Part shown: positions 9,488 to 18,299 of the stretch, piece after piece
Numbering within the stretch: the stretch's first letter is position 1
How the letters are laid out: each line of letters starts with the position of its first letter
Origin: CADEDH01 sp965262175
Lineage (GTDB): Bacteria; Actinomycetota; Acidimicrobiia; Acidimicrobiales; SZUA-35
Direction of reading: 5' to 3'
Assembly (NCBI GenBank): GCA_965262175.1
Contig: CBDHES010000002.1
Coordinates: forward strand, 1 to 64,000
Length of the DNA: 64,000 nt
The notes under the pieces: generated by a model
Database searches by the model: none
What the model was told of the DNA's origin: nothing
What the model saw: the letters and a program-made list of their open reading frames with translations, nothing else
Program-made: the position numbers and the translations under genes

Positions 9488-10879
9488 GTGGCCATCCCTT
9501 CACGCAGCTCACAGGCACTGGCGACCGCGGCGACCGCCATGTTGCTGGCCGCCTTCGTCGGCACCGCATCGAACATCGCCATCCCGATCCTCGAGGAGGA
9601 GTTCGCCGATGCGGGACTGGCCACGGTGTCGTGGGTGATCTCGGCGTTCAACGTGGCCCAGGTGACGTTCATGCTGCTCGCCGGGCGGTTGGCCGACCGG
9701 TTGGGGCGACGGCGGGTCTTCCTCTCGGGCCTCCTGGTCTTCGCCGCCGGCGCCGCCCTGTCGGGCATCGCTCCCACGATCGAGCTCGTGATCGCCGCTC
9801 GCATCGGTCAGGCGATCGGTGTGTCGGCGATGTTGCCGTCGTCGCTCGCCTGTGTCCTCCCGGCCTTCCCCCAGGAGCGTCATGCCACGATCGTCTCGTT
9901 GTGGTCGTCGATGGGCGTGTTCGGCGCCGCGGCGGCCCCGACGGTGGCGGCCGGCCTCCTGCAGGTCTCGGGCTGGCGGGCCGTGTTCCTGTCGGCTGTC
10001 CCGATCGCGCTCGTCGCCTTCGTCGCCGGACGGCGAGTGCTCGATCCCGGCGTGGTCGTGGAGAACCCTCCTCCCATCGACCTCTGGGGCGCGGCGGCCG
10101 GGACCGCCACCATCGGAGGCCTGACGCTGGTCATGGTGCAGGGTCGAGTCTGGGGCTGGCTTGACACCCGGATCGTCGTCACGACCGTCATCGCCGTGGT
10201 GAGCCTCGCCGTCTTCGTCCACCGATCACGGACCCACCCCGAACCCCTCCTCGATCTCGCCATCCTGCGGGTTCGCTCGTTCTCGGTGGTCACCAGCGCC
10301 GGTGCGCTCGTGTCGATGTCGACCGCGGCCACCTGGTTTCTCTACCCCCTGTTCATGATCGAGGTGTGGGACTACTCGGTGCTCCAGGTCGGTCTGGCCA
10401 TGACCCCGGGCCCGGTGGCGCTCATCGTGCTGGCCCCCATCGCCGGACGGCTGGCCGACGCCCACGGCTATCGGAACCTGTTGATCGTCGGCTCGACCCT
10501 GGCCACGCTCGGCACGGCGTGGATGGCGTGGCGACTCCAGCCCGACGGGACGTATCTCACCGCGTTCCTCCCCGGCACGTTGACCATCGGCTTCGGGATG
10601 GCCTTCATGCTCGGCCCGGCCAACGCGGCGGCACTGCGCGAGGTGCCGGGAGACCAGCTGGCCTCGGCCAACGCGGCGTACAACACCGCACGGCTGGCGG
10701 CGTCGGCCCTGGGCGTGGCGCTGATGACCGCCATCATCGGCGACACGCCGGTCGGGAGCCGGATCGATGCCTTCCGGGCCGGATGGTGGACGATGGTGGC
10801 CGTCATGGCGATCGGCCCGATGCTGCTCACCCTGACGTACCCGAAGCGTGAGGCCGCCCCCGCCCCGGCATCGGTGTGA
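9488..10879 (+). CDS. Major facilitator superfamily transporter, DHA2-like
   Basis: 463 residues with about 12-14 hydrophobic helices. The MFS signature between helices 2 and 3 is clear (GRLADRLGRRRVFLSG), and a helix-5-like motif (WSSMGVFGAAAAPTVAAGLL) is of the drug:proton antiporter type. Helices after residue 150 and the SYDLW-like linker PPPIDLWGAAAG fit the DHA2 branch, which exports drugs and small amphiphiles using the proton gradient. The start is GTG 9488 with only a weak ribosome site. It diverges from the monooxygenase gene over 163 bp in which I see no clear operator. It shares a strand with the TauD-type gene but has 108 bp between, and the latter has its own promoter. Confidence 0.82.
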   Translation: MAIPSRSSQALATAATAMLLAAFVGTASNIAIPILEEEFADAGLATVSWVISAFNVAQVTFMLLAGRLADRLGRRRVFLSGLLVFAAGAALSGIAPTIELVIAARIGQAIGVSAMLPSSLACVLPAFPQERHATIVSLWSSMGVFGAAAAPTVAAGLLQVSGWRAVFLSAVPIALVAFVAGRRVLDPGVVVENPPPIDLWGAAAGTATIGGLTLVMVQGRVWGWLDTRIVVTTVIAVVSLAVFVHRSRTHPEPLLDLAILRVRSFSVVTSAGALVSMSTAATWFLYPLFMIEVWDYSVLQVGLAMTPGPVALIVLAPIAGRLADAHGYRNLLIVGSTLATLGTAWMAWRLQPDGTYLTAFLPGTLTIGFGMAFMLGPANAAALREVPGDQLASANAAYNTARLAASALGVALMTAIIGDTPVGSRIDAFRAGWWTMVAVMAIGPMLLTLTYPKREAAPAPASV

Positions 10880-10975
10880 GGCCGACGTCGACCACCGGCG
10901 GAACGGCACGGGCGACGAGCGGCTCGCGGTGACGGGCCAGGCGTCGGCGATCTCGACCGGGTCGCGGCGCCCCCG

Positions 10976-10981
10976 TATGCT
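10976..10981 (+). promoter_or_regulatory. -10 box TATGCT, leaderless promoter
   Basis: TATGCT ends 6 nt before the ATG of the dioxygenase gene at 10988, so transcription should begin at or next to the start codon. Confidence 0.55.
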
Positions 10982-10987
10982 CGCGCC

Positions 10988-11845
10988 ATGGAGATCATCC
11001 CCACGAGCCCGAGCGTCGGCGCCGAGATTCTCGGAGTCGACCTGCGGTCTCTGAGCGACGACGACTTCGCCGCGATCCATCGGGCGTTCGTCGACCACGG
11101 CGTCATCTTCTTCCGGGATCAGGAGCTGACCCCCGACGACCACATCGCCTTCGCCCAGCGATGGGGCGACATCAACGTCAACCGCTTCTTCACGCCCGTC
11201 GACGGCTACCCCGCCATCGCCGAGGTCCGCAAGGAGCCGGACCAACAGACCAACATCGGCGGGGCGTGGCACACCGACCACTCCTACGACCAGATCCCGG
11301 CGCTCGGCTCGATCCTCTACGCCCGGGAGGTCCCCCCGATCGGCGGTGACACCATGTTCGCCAGCCAGTACGCGGCCTACGAACTGCTGTCCGACGCGAT
11401 GCGCGACACCCTGCTCCAGCTGTGGGCCGACCACTCCAGCCGCCACGTGTTCGGCGCCAAGGGCGCCGGCATCCAGAACAACCCGAGCGCGGCGACCCAG
11501 GACGCAGTCCATCCGGTGGTGATCGAGCATCCGCTCTCGGGCCGACCTGCGCTGTACGTCAACCTGGGGTTCACCCTGCGATTCCACGGCTGGACCGACG
11601 CCGAGTCGGCCCCGATCCTCGAGTGGCTCTACCAGCACTGCTCCCGGCCCGAGGTCACCACCCGGTTCTCGTGGCGGCCGGGTTCCCTCGCCATGTGGGA
11701 CAACCGGGCGGTCCAGCACAACGCGCTGAACGACTACCACGGCCACAGGCGGCTGATGCACCGCATCACGCTGGAGGGCACCGAGATCCACCCCGCCCGA
11801 GCCCAGCCCCGCCCCCAGGCGACCGCCGCACCGGCCGCGGCCTGA
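10988..11845 (+). CDS. TauD/TfdA-family Fe(II)/2-oxoglutarate-dependent dioxygenase
   Basis: 285 residues. Starts MEIIPTSPSVGAEILGVDL, the typical opening of the family, with GVIFFRDQ and, at about residues 92-97, WHTDHS, which carries the HxD iron ligands. The distal His and the 2-oxoglutarate-binding Arg fall in the C-terminal part around LAMWDNRAVQHNALNDYHGHRRLMHRIT. Family members hydroxylate taurine, alkyl sulfates, aryloxyalkanoates or other acids next to a heteroatom, releasing the product by breakdown. The substrate here is unknown. A second, divergent member is at 62472. Its own leaderless promoter shows that it is not dependent on the upstream exporter gene. Confidence 0.88.
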   Translation: MEIIPTSPSVGAEILGVDLRSLSDDDFAAIHRAFVDHGVIFFRDQELTPDDHIAFAQRWGDINVNRFFTPVDGYPAIAEVRKEPDQQTNIGGAWHTDHSYDQIPALGSILYAREVPPIGGDTMFASQYAAYELLSDAMRDTLLQLWADHSSRHVFGAKGAGIQNNPSAATQDAVHPVVIEHPLSGRPALYVNLGFTLRFHGWTDAESAPILEWLYQHCSRPEVTTRFSWRPGSLAMWDNRAVQHNALNDYHGHRRLMHRITLEGTEIHPARAQPRPQATAAPAAA

Positions 11846-11871
11846 GGGCGACGCCAGAACGGCTCGGGCGA

Positions 11872-12897
11872 CTAGCCGAGGGCGAGCCGGGCGATGGCGC
11901 CGTCGGCCCGCCCCACGAGAAGGCTCCGATCGTCGACCCACCGGACTCGGCTGGTCTCGGAGTCGGATTCGAGCGCGGTCACCGGCGATAGATCGCGCCC
12001 AGCACGAGTCGGTGCAGCCCACACGATGGTGCGGCCATCGCCTCCGCCGGTGGCGATCGCCGACCCGGATGGGCTCCAGGCCACATCCTCGATGTGCTTG
12101 TCGTGACCCGACGCGGCGGCCGGCGTGGTACGGGCGGGACCACGCCCGCCGAAATCCCAGATGGTCAGATCGCCCAGGCAGGCCACGGCCAACCAGCGGC
12201 TGTCGTGGCGGAAGCTGATCCGTTCGATCTTTGACGAATAGCCGGACATCGACAGGTCTTTGGCGCTCCAGAGCTTCCAGATCTGAACCGTTGCGTCCTG
12301 CGCGCCGGCGCAGGCCCACCTGCCATCGGGCGATGTGACCAGCGAGAGCAGTGAGCCCTTCCAGTCGAATCGGCGGCGGCGGCCAGCTCGCTCGCCGACC
12401 ACGTCGTGCCAGCCGACGCCGCCGTAGGCTGCGACACCGACCCGCGAACCGTCGACCGACCAGGCGACGGCCGTCACGGTCGAGCGCTGGTCGGCGAAAT
12501 CGTGGAGCTCGACGCCATCCTGATCGGTGATCAGCAGCCGGGACCCGGCTCCGATCGCCAGCAGGGAGGCAGTGGGCGACCAGGCCATGGCGGTGACCCA
12601 CGCCGACACCTCGACGACACCCCGTTCCTCGCCGGCGTGATCGTAGATCCGGACGATCCCGTCCTGACCCCCGACGGCGACGTGGGCACCGTCGGACGAC
12701 CATCCAGCACTCAGTACACCCATCTCGTGACGTTCGAGTTGGACCGCCGTGCCGTCACCGGTGTCGATGAGCGCAGCATCTCCACCCAAGGAACCGGCAA
12801 CGGCTCGGCCCCCCTCCGGGTGGACCTGGAGCACGTGGACGTAGTCGTCCATGTCGTGGCGCCACTGGGCGATCGGCCCGGTGCTCGTGGCCGTCAT
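11872..12897 (-). CDS. WD40-repeat protein paired with the CobW-family GTPase
   Basis: 341 residues starting MTATSTGPIAQWRHDMDDYVH at an ATG whose last base overlaps the TGA of the GTPase gene (ATGA). Seven WD-type units can be followed, for example GVLSAGWSSDGAHVAVGGQDGIVRIYD, VTAMAWSPTASLLAIG, LVTSPDGRWACAGAQDATVQIW and IEDVAWSPSGSAIATGGGDGRTIVW, consistent with a single beta-propeller. No signal peptide or membrane helix, so a cytoplasmic scaffold. The four-base overlap implies translational coupling and a shared role in metal handling. WD40 genes beside COG0523 GTPases recur in other bacteria (general knowledge), but the exact function is not established. It is intact, unlike the propeller kinase at 3809. 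Confidence 0.82.
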   Translation of the reverse strand: MTATSTGPIAQWRHDMDDYVHVLQVHPEGGRAVAGSLGGDAALIDTGDGTAVQLERHEMGVLSAGWSSDGAHVAVGGQDGIVRIYDHAGEERGVVEVSAWVTAMAWSPTASLLAIGAGSRLLITDQDGVELHDFADQRSTVTAVAWSVDGSRVGVAAYGGVGWHDVVGERAGRRRRFDWKGSLLSLVTSPDGRWACAGAQDATVQIWKLWSAKDLSMSGYSSKIERISFRHDSRWLAVACLGDLTIWDFGGRGPARTTPAAASGHDKHIEDVAWSPSGSAIATGGGDGRTIVWAAPTRAGRDLSPVTALESDSETSRVRWVDDRSLLVGRADGAIARLALG

Positions 12898-13877
12898 ACC
12901 AGGCAGGCCCGGAAGCTGGCTTCGAGCTCGTCCCGATCGAGATTGCGCCCGATGAACACGAGGCGGTTGCGGCGGACCTCGCCCTCGCGCCACGTGCCGT
13001 TGGCCTGGCCATCGAGGAGCATGTGCACGCCCTGGAACACGTAGCGGTCGTCCCACCCGGCGATGGAGAGGATGCCCTTGGAGCGGAAGATGTCCGTCCC
13101 CTTGGTGCGCAGCAGATCGCCGAGCCAGCCGTTCAGCTTCTCGAGGTCGAGGTCGCCCTCGAACTCGAAACCCACCGACGTGACCGTGAGATCGTGCTGG
13201 TGCTCGGCATCGGGGTCCAGGAACTCGGGCTCGTCGGCCAGCACTCGGTCGATCGAGAACGCACCGACTTCGAGAACCGCATCGAGGTCGACCTTTCCGT
13301 GCTGGGTACGGATGATCGGCGCCAGCGTGTTGATCTCACGGATCCGGGCTTCGACCTCCTCGAGCTGACCGTCGTCGGCCAGGTCGATCTTGTTGAGCAC
13401 CACGCGATCGGCGAACGCCAGCTGCTCGATCGCTTCGTTCTCGACCCCTTCCGGCTTCTCGTCGTCGAGGTGAGGGATGAGGTGCTTGGCGTCGACGACG
13501 GTGACGATGGCGTCGAGCCGCAGCTGAGCTGACATCTCGTCGTCGACGAAGAACGTCTGCGCCACCGGCGCCGGGTCGGCGAGCCCGGTGGTCTCGATGA
13601 GGATCTGATCGAACTTGTCCTTGCGTCGCATCAGGTTGCCGAGGATCCGGATCAGATCGCCTCGCACGGTGCAGCAGATGCAGCCGTTGTTCATCTCGAA
13701 GATCTCTTCTTCGGCGTCGAGCACGATGGCGTCGTCGATCCCGACCTCGCCGAACTCGTTCTCGATCACGGCGATGCGCTTGCCGTGCTGCTCGGTGAGG
13801 ATGTGATTCAACAGCGTCGTCTTGCCAGCACCAAGGAAGCCGGTCAGCACGGTTACGGGAACGCGATCGTCGGTCAT
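12894..13877 (-). CDS. CobW/COG0523-family GTP-dependent metallochaperone
   Basis: 327 residues. Walker A GFLGAGKTTLLNH at residues 11-23; the metal-binding CxCC motif in NNGCICCTVRGDL at about 64-76; Walker B-like ILIETTGLADP; base recognition VVLNKIDLAD; and a C-terminal CobW_C domain ending in NLDRDELEASFRACLV. Such G3E GTPases deliver zinc, or sometimes cobalt, to client enzymes when the metal is scarce. The start codon follows a -10 box by 6 nt, and a Fur-family palindrome covers that box, so the gene should be repressed when metal is plentiful. It is followed by the WD40 gene with overlap and faces an ABC importer, which fits a low-metal response. Zinc is my preferred metal, by inference. 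Confidence 0.9.
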   Translation of the reverse strand: MTDDRVPVTVLTGFLGAGKTTLLNHILTEQHGKRIAVIENEFGEVGIDDAIVLDAEEEIFEMNNGCICCTVRGDLIRILGNLMRRKDKFDQILIETTGLADPAPVAQTFFVDDEMSAQLRLDAIVTVVDAKHLIPHLDDEKPEGVENEAIEQLAFADRVVLNKIDLADDGQLEEVEARIREINTLAPIIRTQHGKVDLDAVLEVGAFSIDRVLADEPEFLDPDAEHQHDLTVTSVGFEFEGDLDLEKLNGWLGDLLRTKGTDIFRSKGILSIAGWDDRYVFQGVHMLLDGQANGTWREGEVRRNRLVFIGRNLDRDELEASFRACLV

Positions 13878-13883
13878 CCCGTG

Positions 13884-13889
13884 ATGATA
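13884..13889 (-). promoter_or_regulatory. -10 box TATCAT of the CobW-family gene
   Basis: On the minus strand TATCAT ends 6 nt before the ATG at 13877. It lies inside the palindrome at 13885-13899, so bound repressor would block polymerase. Confidence 0.5.
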
Positions 13890-13899
13890 ATCGTTCTCA
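13885..13899. promoter_or_regulatory. Fur-family (Zur-like) operator 1
   Basis: TGATAAT-C-GTTCTCA is a 7-1-7 inverted repeat (right arm reversed: TGAGAAC), extended by an A/T pair on each side. It resembles the 15-bp box described for actinobacterial Zur, TGAAAATCATTTTCA, and the classic Fur 7-1-7 box. It overlaps the -10 of the GTPase gene. Zur versus Fur cannot be settled by sequence alone. Confidence 0.65.
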
Positions 13900-13940
13900 T
13901 TCCGGGTTGGGGCGACAGGACCCTGAGCGCCGAGGGGCGA

Positions 13941-13955
13941 TGAGAATAGTTCTCG
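13941..13955. promoter_or_regulatory. Fur-family (Zur-like) operator 2
   Basis: TGAGAAT-A-GTTCTCG, a second 7-1-7 palindrome sharing TGAnAATnGTTCTC with operator 1, 41 bp away. It lies 8 bp upstream of the -10 box of the importer gene, in the -35 zone, so one regulator can silence both divergent transcripts. Confidence 0.65.
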
Positions 13956-13962
13956 CTCCCGG

Positions 13963-13968
13963 TACGAT
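13963..13968 (+). promoter_or_regulatory. -10 box TACGAT of the importer operon
   Basis: TACGAT ends 7 nt before the ATG at 13976, giving a leaderless transcript for the binding-protein gene. Confidence 0.5.
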
Positions 13969-13975
13969 CTTCGCC

Positions 13976-14966
13976 ATGCGAAGCACGAACTTGCAGTACC
14001 TGGTGGGCTTGGTGGCAGTGGTGGCCTTGGTGGTCGCAGCGTGCGGCTCGGACTCTTCGGACGAAGCCGACGGGACGGAGGCCGGTTCGATCTCGGTGAC
14101 CGACGCGACAGGAGCGGTCATCGAGCTCGACTCGCCGGCGACACGCGTCGCCTGTGTCCACGAGCTGTGCACCGACATGATGTCGAGCCTCGGGGTCCTC
14201 CCCATCGCGGGACTACCGTGATCCTGCGGCGACCGGCGTGGCCGCGTACTACGGCGACGACGCCAGCGACGTTCCGCTGATCGCCGACCGGGACTCTGTC
14301 GAGGAGGTGGCAGCACTCGAACCCGACCTGTTCGTGCTGCGCGACGGTCAAGAGGAGCGCAAGGCTGCCCTCGAGTCCATCGCCCCGGTCCTGATCGTCG
14401 ACATCACCTCGACCGAGACGCTGGCTGAGGGGCTGCGGAACCTCGGCGTCCTGCTCGGCCAATCCGACGAGGCGGAGGCGTTCCTCGACGGCTACGAGTC
14501 GGCGATGTCGGAGCTCACCGACGGTGTTCCCGACGGTGCAGCCGAGACCAGGGTGGGGATCGGCTTCTCGGACCCCGGCGACTACTACTGGATGATGTGG
14601 GAGTCCAACGCCATGTGCCAGCTCATCCGGGAGATCGAGGCTGGCAGTTGTGTCTTCCCCGATCAGCCGGTCTCGGAGTACGGCTCGCCCGACGGTGAGT
14701 TCGCCGCCGAGTTCGTGCTCGAAGCCGATCCCGAGGTGTTCGTCTCGATGACGTGGGAGGGTGCAACGCCGGTGGAGGACCGCGACGGTCCGGTGTGGTC
14801 GGAGCTCTCATCGACGCAGGCCGGTCGGTTCTATGACGACTCGTCGAACGGAGCCTTCGGCAACGGCCTGACCGCGCTGTGGTACGCCGCCGAGCTGTAT
14901 GCGTTCAACGCGTTCCCGGATGCCGGCTTCGACGATCCCGGGCCTTGGCCGACCTGGACGCCCTAG
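13976..14966 (+). pseudogene. FecB/BtuF-type substrate-binding lipoprotein of a metal or siderophore ABC importer, frameshifted
   Basis: About 330 residues after one shift near 14208-14220. The first frame gives a lipoprotein signal (VVALVVAACGSD) and the family opening SVTDATGAVIELDSPATRVACVHELCTDMMSSLGVLPIAG; the second resumes at DPAATGVAAYYGDDASDVPLI and continues through LEPDLFVLRD to the stop at 14966. Removing one G from the GGG run at 14209-14211 joins them. This is the cluster A/III binding-protein class for Fe-siderophores, heme, cobalamin and related ligands. It is the first gene of a four-gene importer operon and is preceded by operator 2. The ligand is unknown; a zincophore or siderophore complex is possible. 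Probably intact in the organism. Confidence 0.75.
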
Positions 14967-15968
14967 TCAGGCACCGCGTTCCGGTCGTAGTCGCTGGCGC
15001 GTCGCTCGCACTTCTCGCCGGTGCCCTCGCCTCGTTGGCCTGGGGCGCACCGTCGCTTCGACTCGGCGAACTGATCGACGTCCTGAGCGGCCGCGAGCCC
15101 GGCTCCAACGCCGACCTCGTGGTCCATCAACTCCGGCTTCCCCGGCTGCTCGGGGCGGCCGGGGCCGGCGCCGCACCTCGGCGTGGCCGGGACGATCGTG
15201 CAGGACGTGCTCCGGAACCCCGTGGCCGGTCCCGAGCTGCTCGGGGTCTCGTCGTCGGCATCGTTCGGCGTCGCCGCCCTCTCGGTCGCCACCGCGACCG
15301 GGCCGTTCGTGGCCACCGGTGTCGCCCTCGCCTGCGGCGTCATCGGCGGGGCGGCGGTCATCGCCCTCTCGCTAGGTCGACGGGATCCGGTCGATGTGGT
15401 GCTCATCGGCTCGGCCGCCAACGCGGTGGTCGGCGCCGGGATCATCGCCCTGCTCACGCTGTCGCGCTACGCGGGGGGCTCGGCGGTGAACCGGCTCTTC
15501 CGCTACCTGATCGGAAGCCTCTCGACGGTCGACTGGCCAGCGGTCGAGCTTCTGGCGGTGTGGTGCGCGGCGCTGGTCCCCCTCACGGTGCTGGCCCGAC
15601 GACCCGTCGAGGTGCTCCGTCTCGGCGAAGACGCGGCCGAGTCGCTCGGCCTGCGGGTGGTGCGGGCCCGGGTCCTACTGCTCGGCCTCGCTGCGGCCTG
15701 GGTGGCTCCCGTCGTCGCCATCGCGGGACCGATCGGGTTCGTCGCGCTGGCCTCGCCCCATGTGGCGAGGGGGGCCTCCGGTCGTTCGTCGTTCGGTTCC
15801 GTTGCGGCCCTGAGCGCCCTGATCGGCGCGGCCGTCGTCGTAGTCGCCGACGCTGCGGCGCGCCTGGTGGTCTTCCCCCACGAGACCCCGGTCGGGTTGT
15901 GGACGGTCGCCGTCGGCGCACCGACGATCATCCTCGTCATCGCCCACTACCGGACGCCGAGCACATGA
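14945..15968 (+). pseudogene. FecCD-family permease, first subunit, frameshifted
   Basis: About 340 residues. Starts probably at TTG 14945, overlapping the end of the binding-protein gene, and reads VPVVVAGASLALLAGALASLAWG (helix 1) then HQLRLPRLLGAAGAGA. One extra base near 15172-15178 shifts the frame; it resumes at LGVAGTIVQDVLRNPVAGPELLGVSSSASFG, the family signature after helix 2. The rest holds about eight further helices and the coupling-loop region GPIGFVALASPHVARG. With one base removed the spacing between RLPRLL and VQDVLRNP equals the usual 17 residues. It ends at TGA 15968, overlapping the ATG of the second permease. Probably intact in the organism. Confidence 0.75.
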
Positions 15969-16960
15969 TGAGGCGCCGCACCTGGGTCGTGGTGCTCGTC
16001 CTCGGGGTCATCGGCTCGATAGGCCTCGGCTCGACGTGGATCGACCCGGCCGAGATCGCCGACGCACTACGCGGCGCCCCTCGCAGTCGAGCGCATGAGA
16101 TCGCCATCTGGGACGTCCGCTTGCCTCGGACCGTCCTCGGCGTCGGTGCGGGGGCGATGCTGGGTGCCTCGGGGGCGATGCTCCAAATGCTGGTGCGCAA
16201 CGCGCTCGGGTCACCGGATCTCACCGGGGTGACGGCCGGCGGCGTGCTCGGCGCCGTCGTGACCGTGACCGCTGGGCTCGGACCGACCACGGTCTCGGCC
16301 TCGGCCATCGCCGGCGCCCTGGTGGCCTCGACCGTCGTGGTGGCGATCGGCTGGACGTCGCTGAGCACCGACCCACGGCGATTGGCGGTCGTCGGCGTCG
16401 TGGTGTCGGCCGTGGTCGGAGCGTCGACGTCGCTGGTCCTGGTCATCGGGGGCGGCAACCCGGACACCATCGTCCGCTGGCTGATCGGCACGCTGGAGTC
16501 GCGCGGCTGGCCGGAGGCGCGGCGGCTCGGCGTCGGTCTCCTCCTCGCGCTGCCGCTGACCGCCCTGGCCATCCCGGCCTGCAACCTCTCGGCGCTCGGC
16601 CCCTCCCACGTGATCGCCCTCGGCGCTCGGCCTCGCACGCTGGCTGCGCTGATCCTCGGAGCGAGCTGCGCCCTGGCCGGGAGCGCCGTCGCCGCCGTCG
16701 GCGCCATCGCCTTCATCGGCTTGATCGCCCCACATATCGCCCGCCGGTTCGGCGGAGCCGACGCCCGCCAGCTCGTTCCCAGCAGCGCGCTGGTGGGCGC
16801 GACGCTGCTCATCGTCGCCGACATCACCGCCCGCGTGTTCACCATCGGTTGGATTCCGGGCCTGGCCGACTCCAGCCTCGGGACACGACGACTCCCGGTC
16901 GGCGTATTCACCGCCGTCCTCGGCGGGGTCGCCTTCATCCGGATCGCCCGCCGACCATGA
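15965..16960 (+). CDS. FecCD-family permease, second subunit
   Basis: 331 residues, unbroken. Opens MMRRRTWVVVLVLGVIG, then DVRLPRTVLGVGAGAMLGASGAMLQMLVRNALGSPDLTGVTAG, the FecCD signature, followed by eight or nine more helices and the coupling loop AIAFIGLIAPHIARRFGGADARQLVP that docks on the ATPase. The C-terminal LPVGVFTAVLGGVAFI matches the family end. It forms a heterodimeric membrane channel with the preceding subunit. The ATG overlaps the TGA of the upstream gene, and its own TGA overlaps the ATG of the ATPase, so the four genes should be translated as a unit. Confidence 0.9.
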   Translation: MMRRRTWVVVLVLGVIGSIGLGSTWIDPAEIADALRGAPRSRAHEIAIWDVRLPRTVLGVGAGAMLGASGAMLQMLVRNALGSPDLTGVTAGGVLGAVVTVTAGLGPTTVSASAIAGALVASTVVVAIGWTSLSTDPRRLAVVGVVVSAVVGASTSLVLVIGGGNPDTIVRWLIGTLESRGWPEARRLGVGLLLALPLTALAIPACNLSALGPSHVIALGARPRTLAALILGASCALAGSAVAAVGAIAFIGLIAPHIARRFGGADARQLVPSSALVGATLLIVADITARVFTIGWIPGLADSSLGTRRLPVGVFTAVLGGVAFIRIARRP

Positions 16961-17800
16961 CCGACCCCACCGACCCCTCGCGCCTGTCCGGTCGGGCGAT
17001 CACCGTGAGCGCCGGCGACAAACGTCTGATCGGAGAGCTCGACGTCGACTTGGCGCCCCGGCACGGTGACCGCGATCATCGGACCAAACGGCGCTGGCAA
17101 GTCGACGCTCCTCCGGGCGCTCGGTCGCCTGACGCCCGTGACATCCGGCCGAGTCCTCCTCGACGGCATCGACATCCACACGCTGCGGCCGCGAGAGGTC
17201 GGCAGAGCGCTCGGCATCCTGAGCCAGACCGCGGAGTCGCCGACGGGCTTCACCGTTCGGCAGCTCGTCGAGCAGGGCCGGTACCCCCACACCGGACTGC
17301 TCGGCATGCTCCGGCAATCCGACAGCGATGCCATCCGGCGGGCGCTGGCCGACACCGCGCTCGAGGATCTGGCCACACGAACCGTTGCCTCCCTCTCTGG
17401 CGGTGAGCGTCAGCGGGCCTGGCTGGCTCTGGCCCTTGTCCAGGAACCGGACACCCTCCTGCTGGACGAGCCGACCACCTTCCTGGACATCGCCCACCAG
17501 CTCGAAACACTGGACCTCATCGCCGAGCTGAACCGCTCGCGCCGAATCACCATCGCCATGGTGCTCCATGACCTGAACCAGGCCGCACGATTCGCCGACC
17601 GCATCCTGGTCCTCGACGAGGGCCGAATCGTCGCCGACGGAACGCCGACGTCGACCATCTCCAGCGAGTTGATCGCCGAGGTCTTCCGAGTCGACGCAAC
17701 CGTCGACGTCGATCCGGTATCGGGGCGACCCAGCGCAACGTTCCATCGCTCGCTCGGAGCGACCGGCCAGAAGCAGCGAGGATCCGACGCGGCCGGCTGA
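16957..17800 (+). pseudogene. FecE/FhuC-type ABC importer ATPase, frameshifted
   Basis: About 280 residues. Starts at ATG 16957 (MTDPTDPSRLSGRAITVSAG) and breaks at the CCCC run near 17056-17059; with three C the text reads DLAPGTVTAIIGPNGAGKST, giving Walker A. Then Q-loop LGILSQTAE, signature LSGGERQRAWLALAL, Walker B DTLLLDEPTTFLD and the switch His in VLHDLNQA. This is the ATP-hydrolysing subunit of the importer encoded just upstream. The single-base homopolymer difference is the clearest sign in the window of a sequencing indel. After the stop at 17800 no same-strand operon partner follows. Confidence 0.8.
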
Positions 17801-17937
17801 CCGCACCATTGGTCTGCTCTCCGGGGGTCGGGCCAGGTCGACGACCCAGCCGACAGGTGGTACCGAGTGCCACGCTCACTCGACATCGTCGGTACCGGCG
17901 CGCTGATCGCAGGCCCTGTCCCTGTCCCCTTGGCGGG

Positions 17938-17943
17938 TAGTGT
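17938..17943 (+). promoter_or_regulatory. -10 box TAGTGT, leaderless promoter
   Basis: TAGTGT ends 7 nt before GTG 17951 and supports the small membrane-protein gene below. Confidence 0.45.
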
Positions 17944-17950
17944 CTCGACC

Positions 17951-18100
17951 GTGAGACGTAAGGCCTTCGTCGCCGTGGGGTTGGCGATCAGCGTGCTCGC
18001 CGCCCTCCTCATGCTCGCCGATGTCGTCGATGTGGGGTGGGGCATTGCGATCGGAGCGGTCGGCGTCGGCGTGCTCGGTAGCTCAGCTGCGAAGCGATGA
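17951..18100 (+). CDS. Small two-helix membrane protein, 49 residues
   Basis: GTG start; sequence begins MRRKAFVAVGLAISVL with two hydrophobic helices (about residues 5-22 and 27-42) separated by ADVVDVGW and a basic end SSAAKR. No family recognised. An in-frame start at 17867 exists, but the leaderless promoter and the Arg/Lys-rich N-terminus favour 17951. The gene is isolated: importer operon upstream, convergent GntR gene downstream. The 200 bp from 18101 to 18299 hold no gene I can support; a weak minus-strand frame with scattered cysteines is present there but has no start signal. Confidence 0.45.
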   Translation: MRRKAFVAVGLAISVLAALLMLADVVDVGWGIAIGAVGVGVLGSSAAKR

Positions 18101-18299
18101 GTGGCGACCACGCCGCGTAGCGGCGGCCCGGCCCGGACGCGGGCAAAGCCGGTCGCTCGGGCCTTCGATGCAGTGACGGCTGGGTAAGGAGACCCGACCC
18201 CAATCGTCCGGCGGATCGGGCGGAGGTTCCACGGCGCAGGGATCGACGTGAGCATCCGCACAACCTCGATCGACACAGGGCGCTGGCGAGGGAGCGACT

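Noticed and set aside
13878..13975. Cobalamin riboswitch between the CobW-family gene and the importer
   Set aside because: The gap is under 100 bp, lacks B12-box features, and the leaderless -10 boxes leave no room for a leader.
14879..16960. A single 693-residue plus-strand frame over the permease genes
   Set aside because: It joins an out-of-frame piece of the first permease to the second permease; the two are separate genes with an ATGA overlap.
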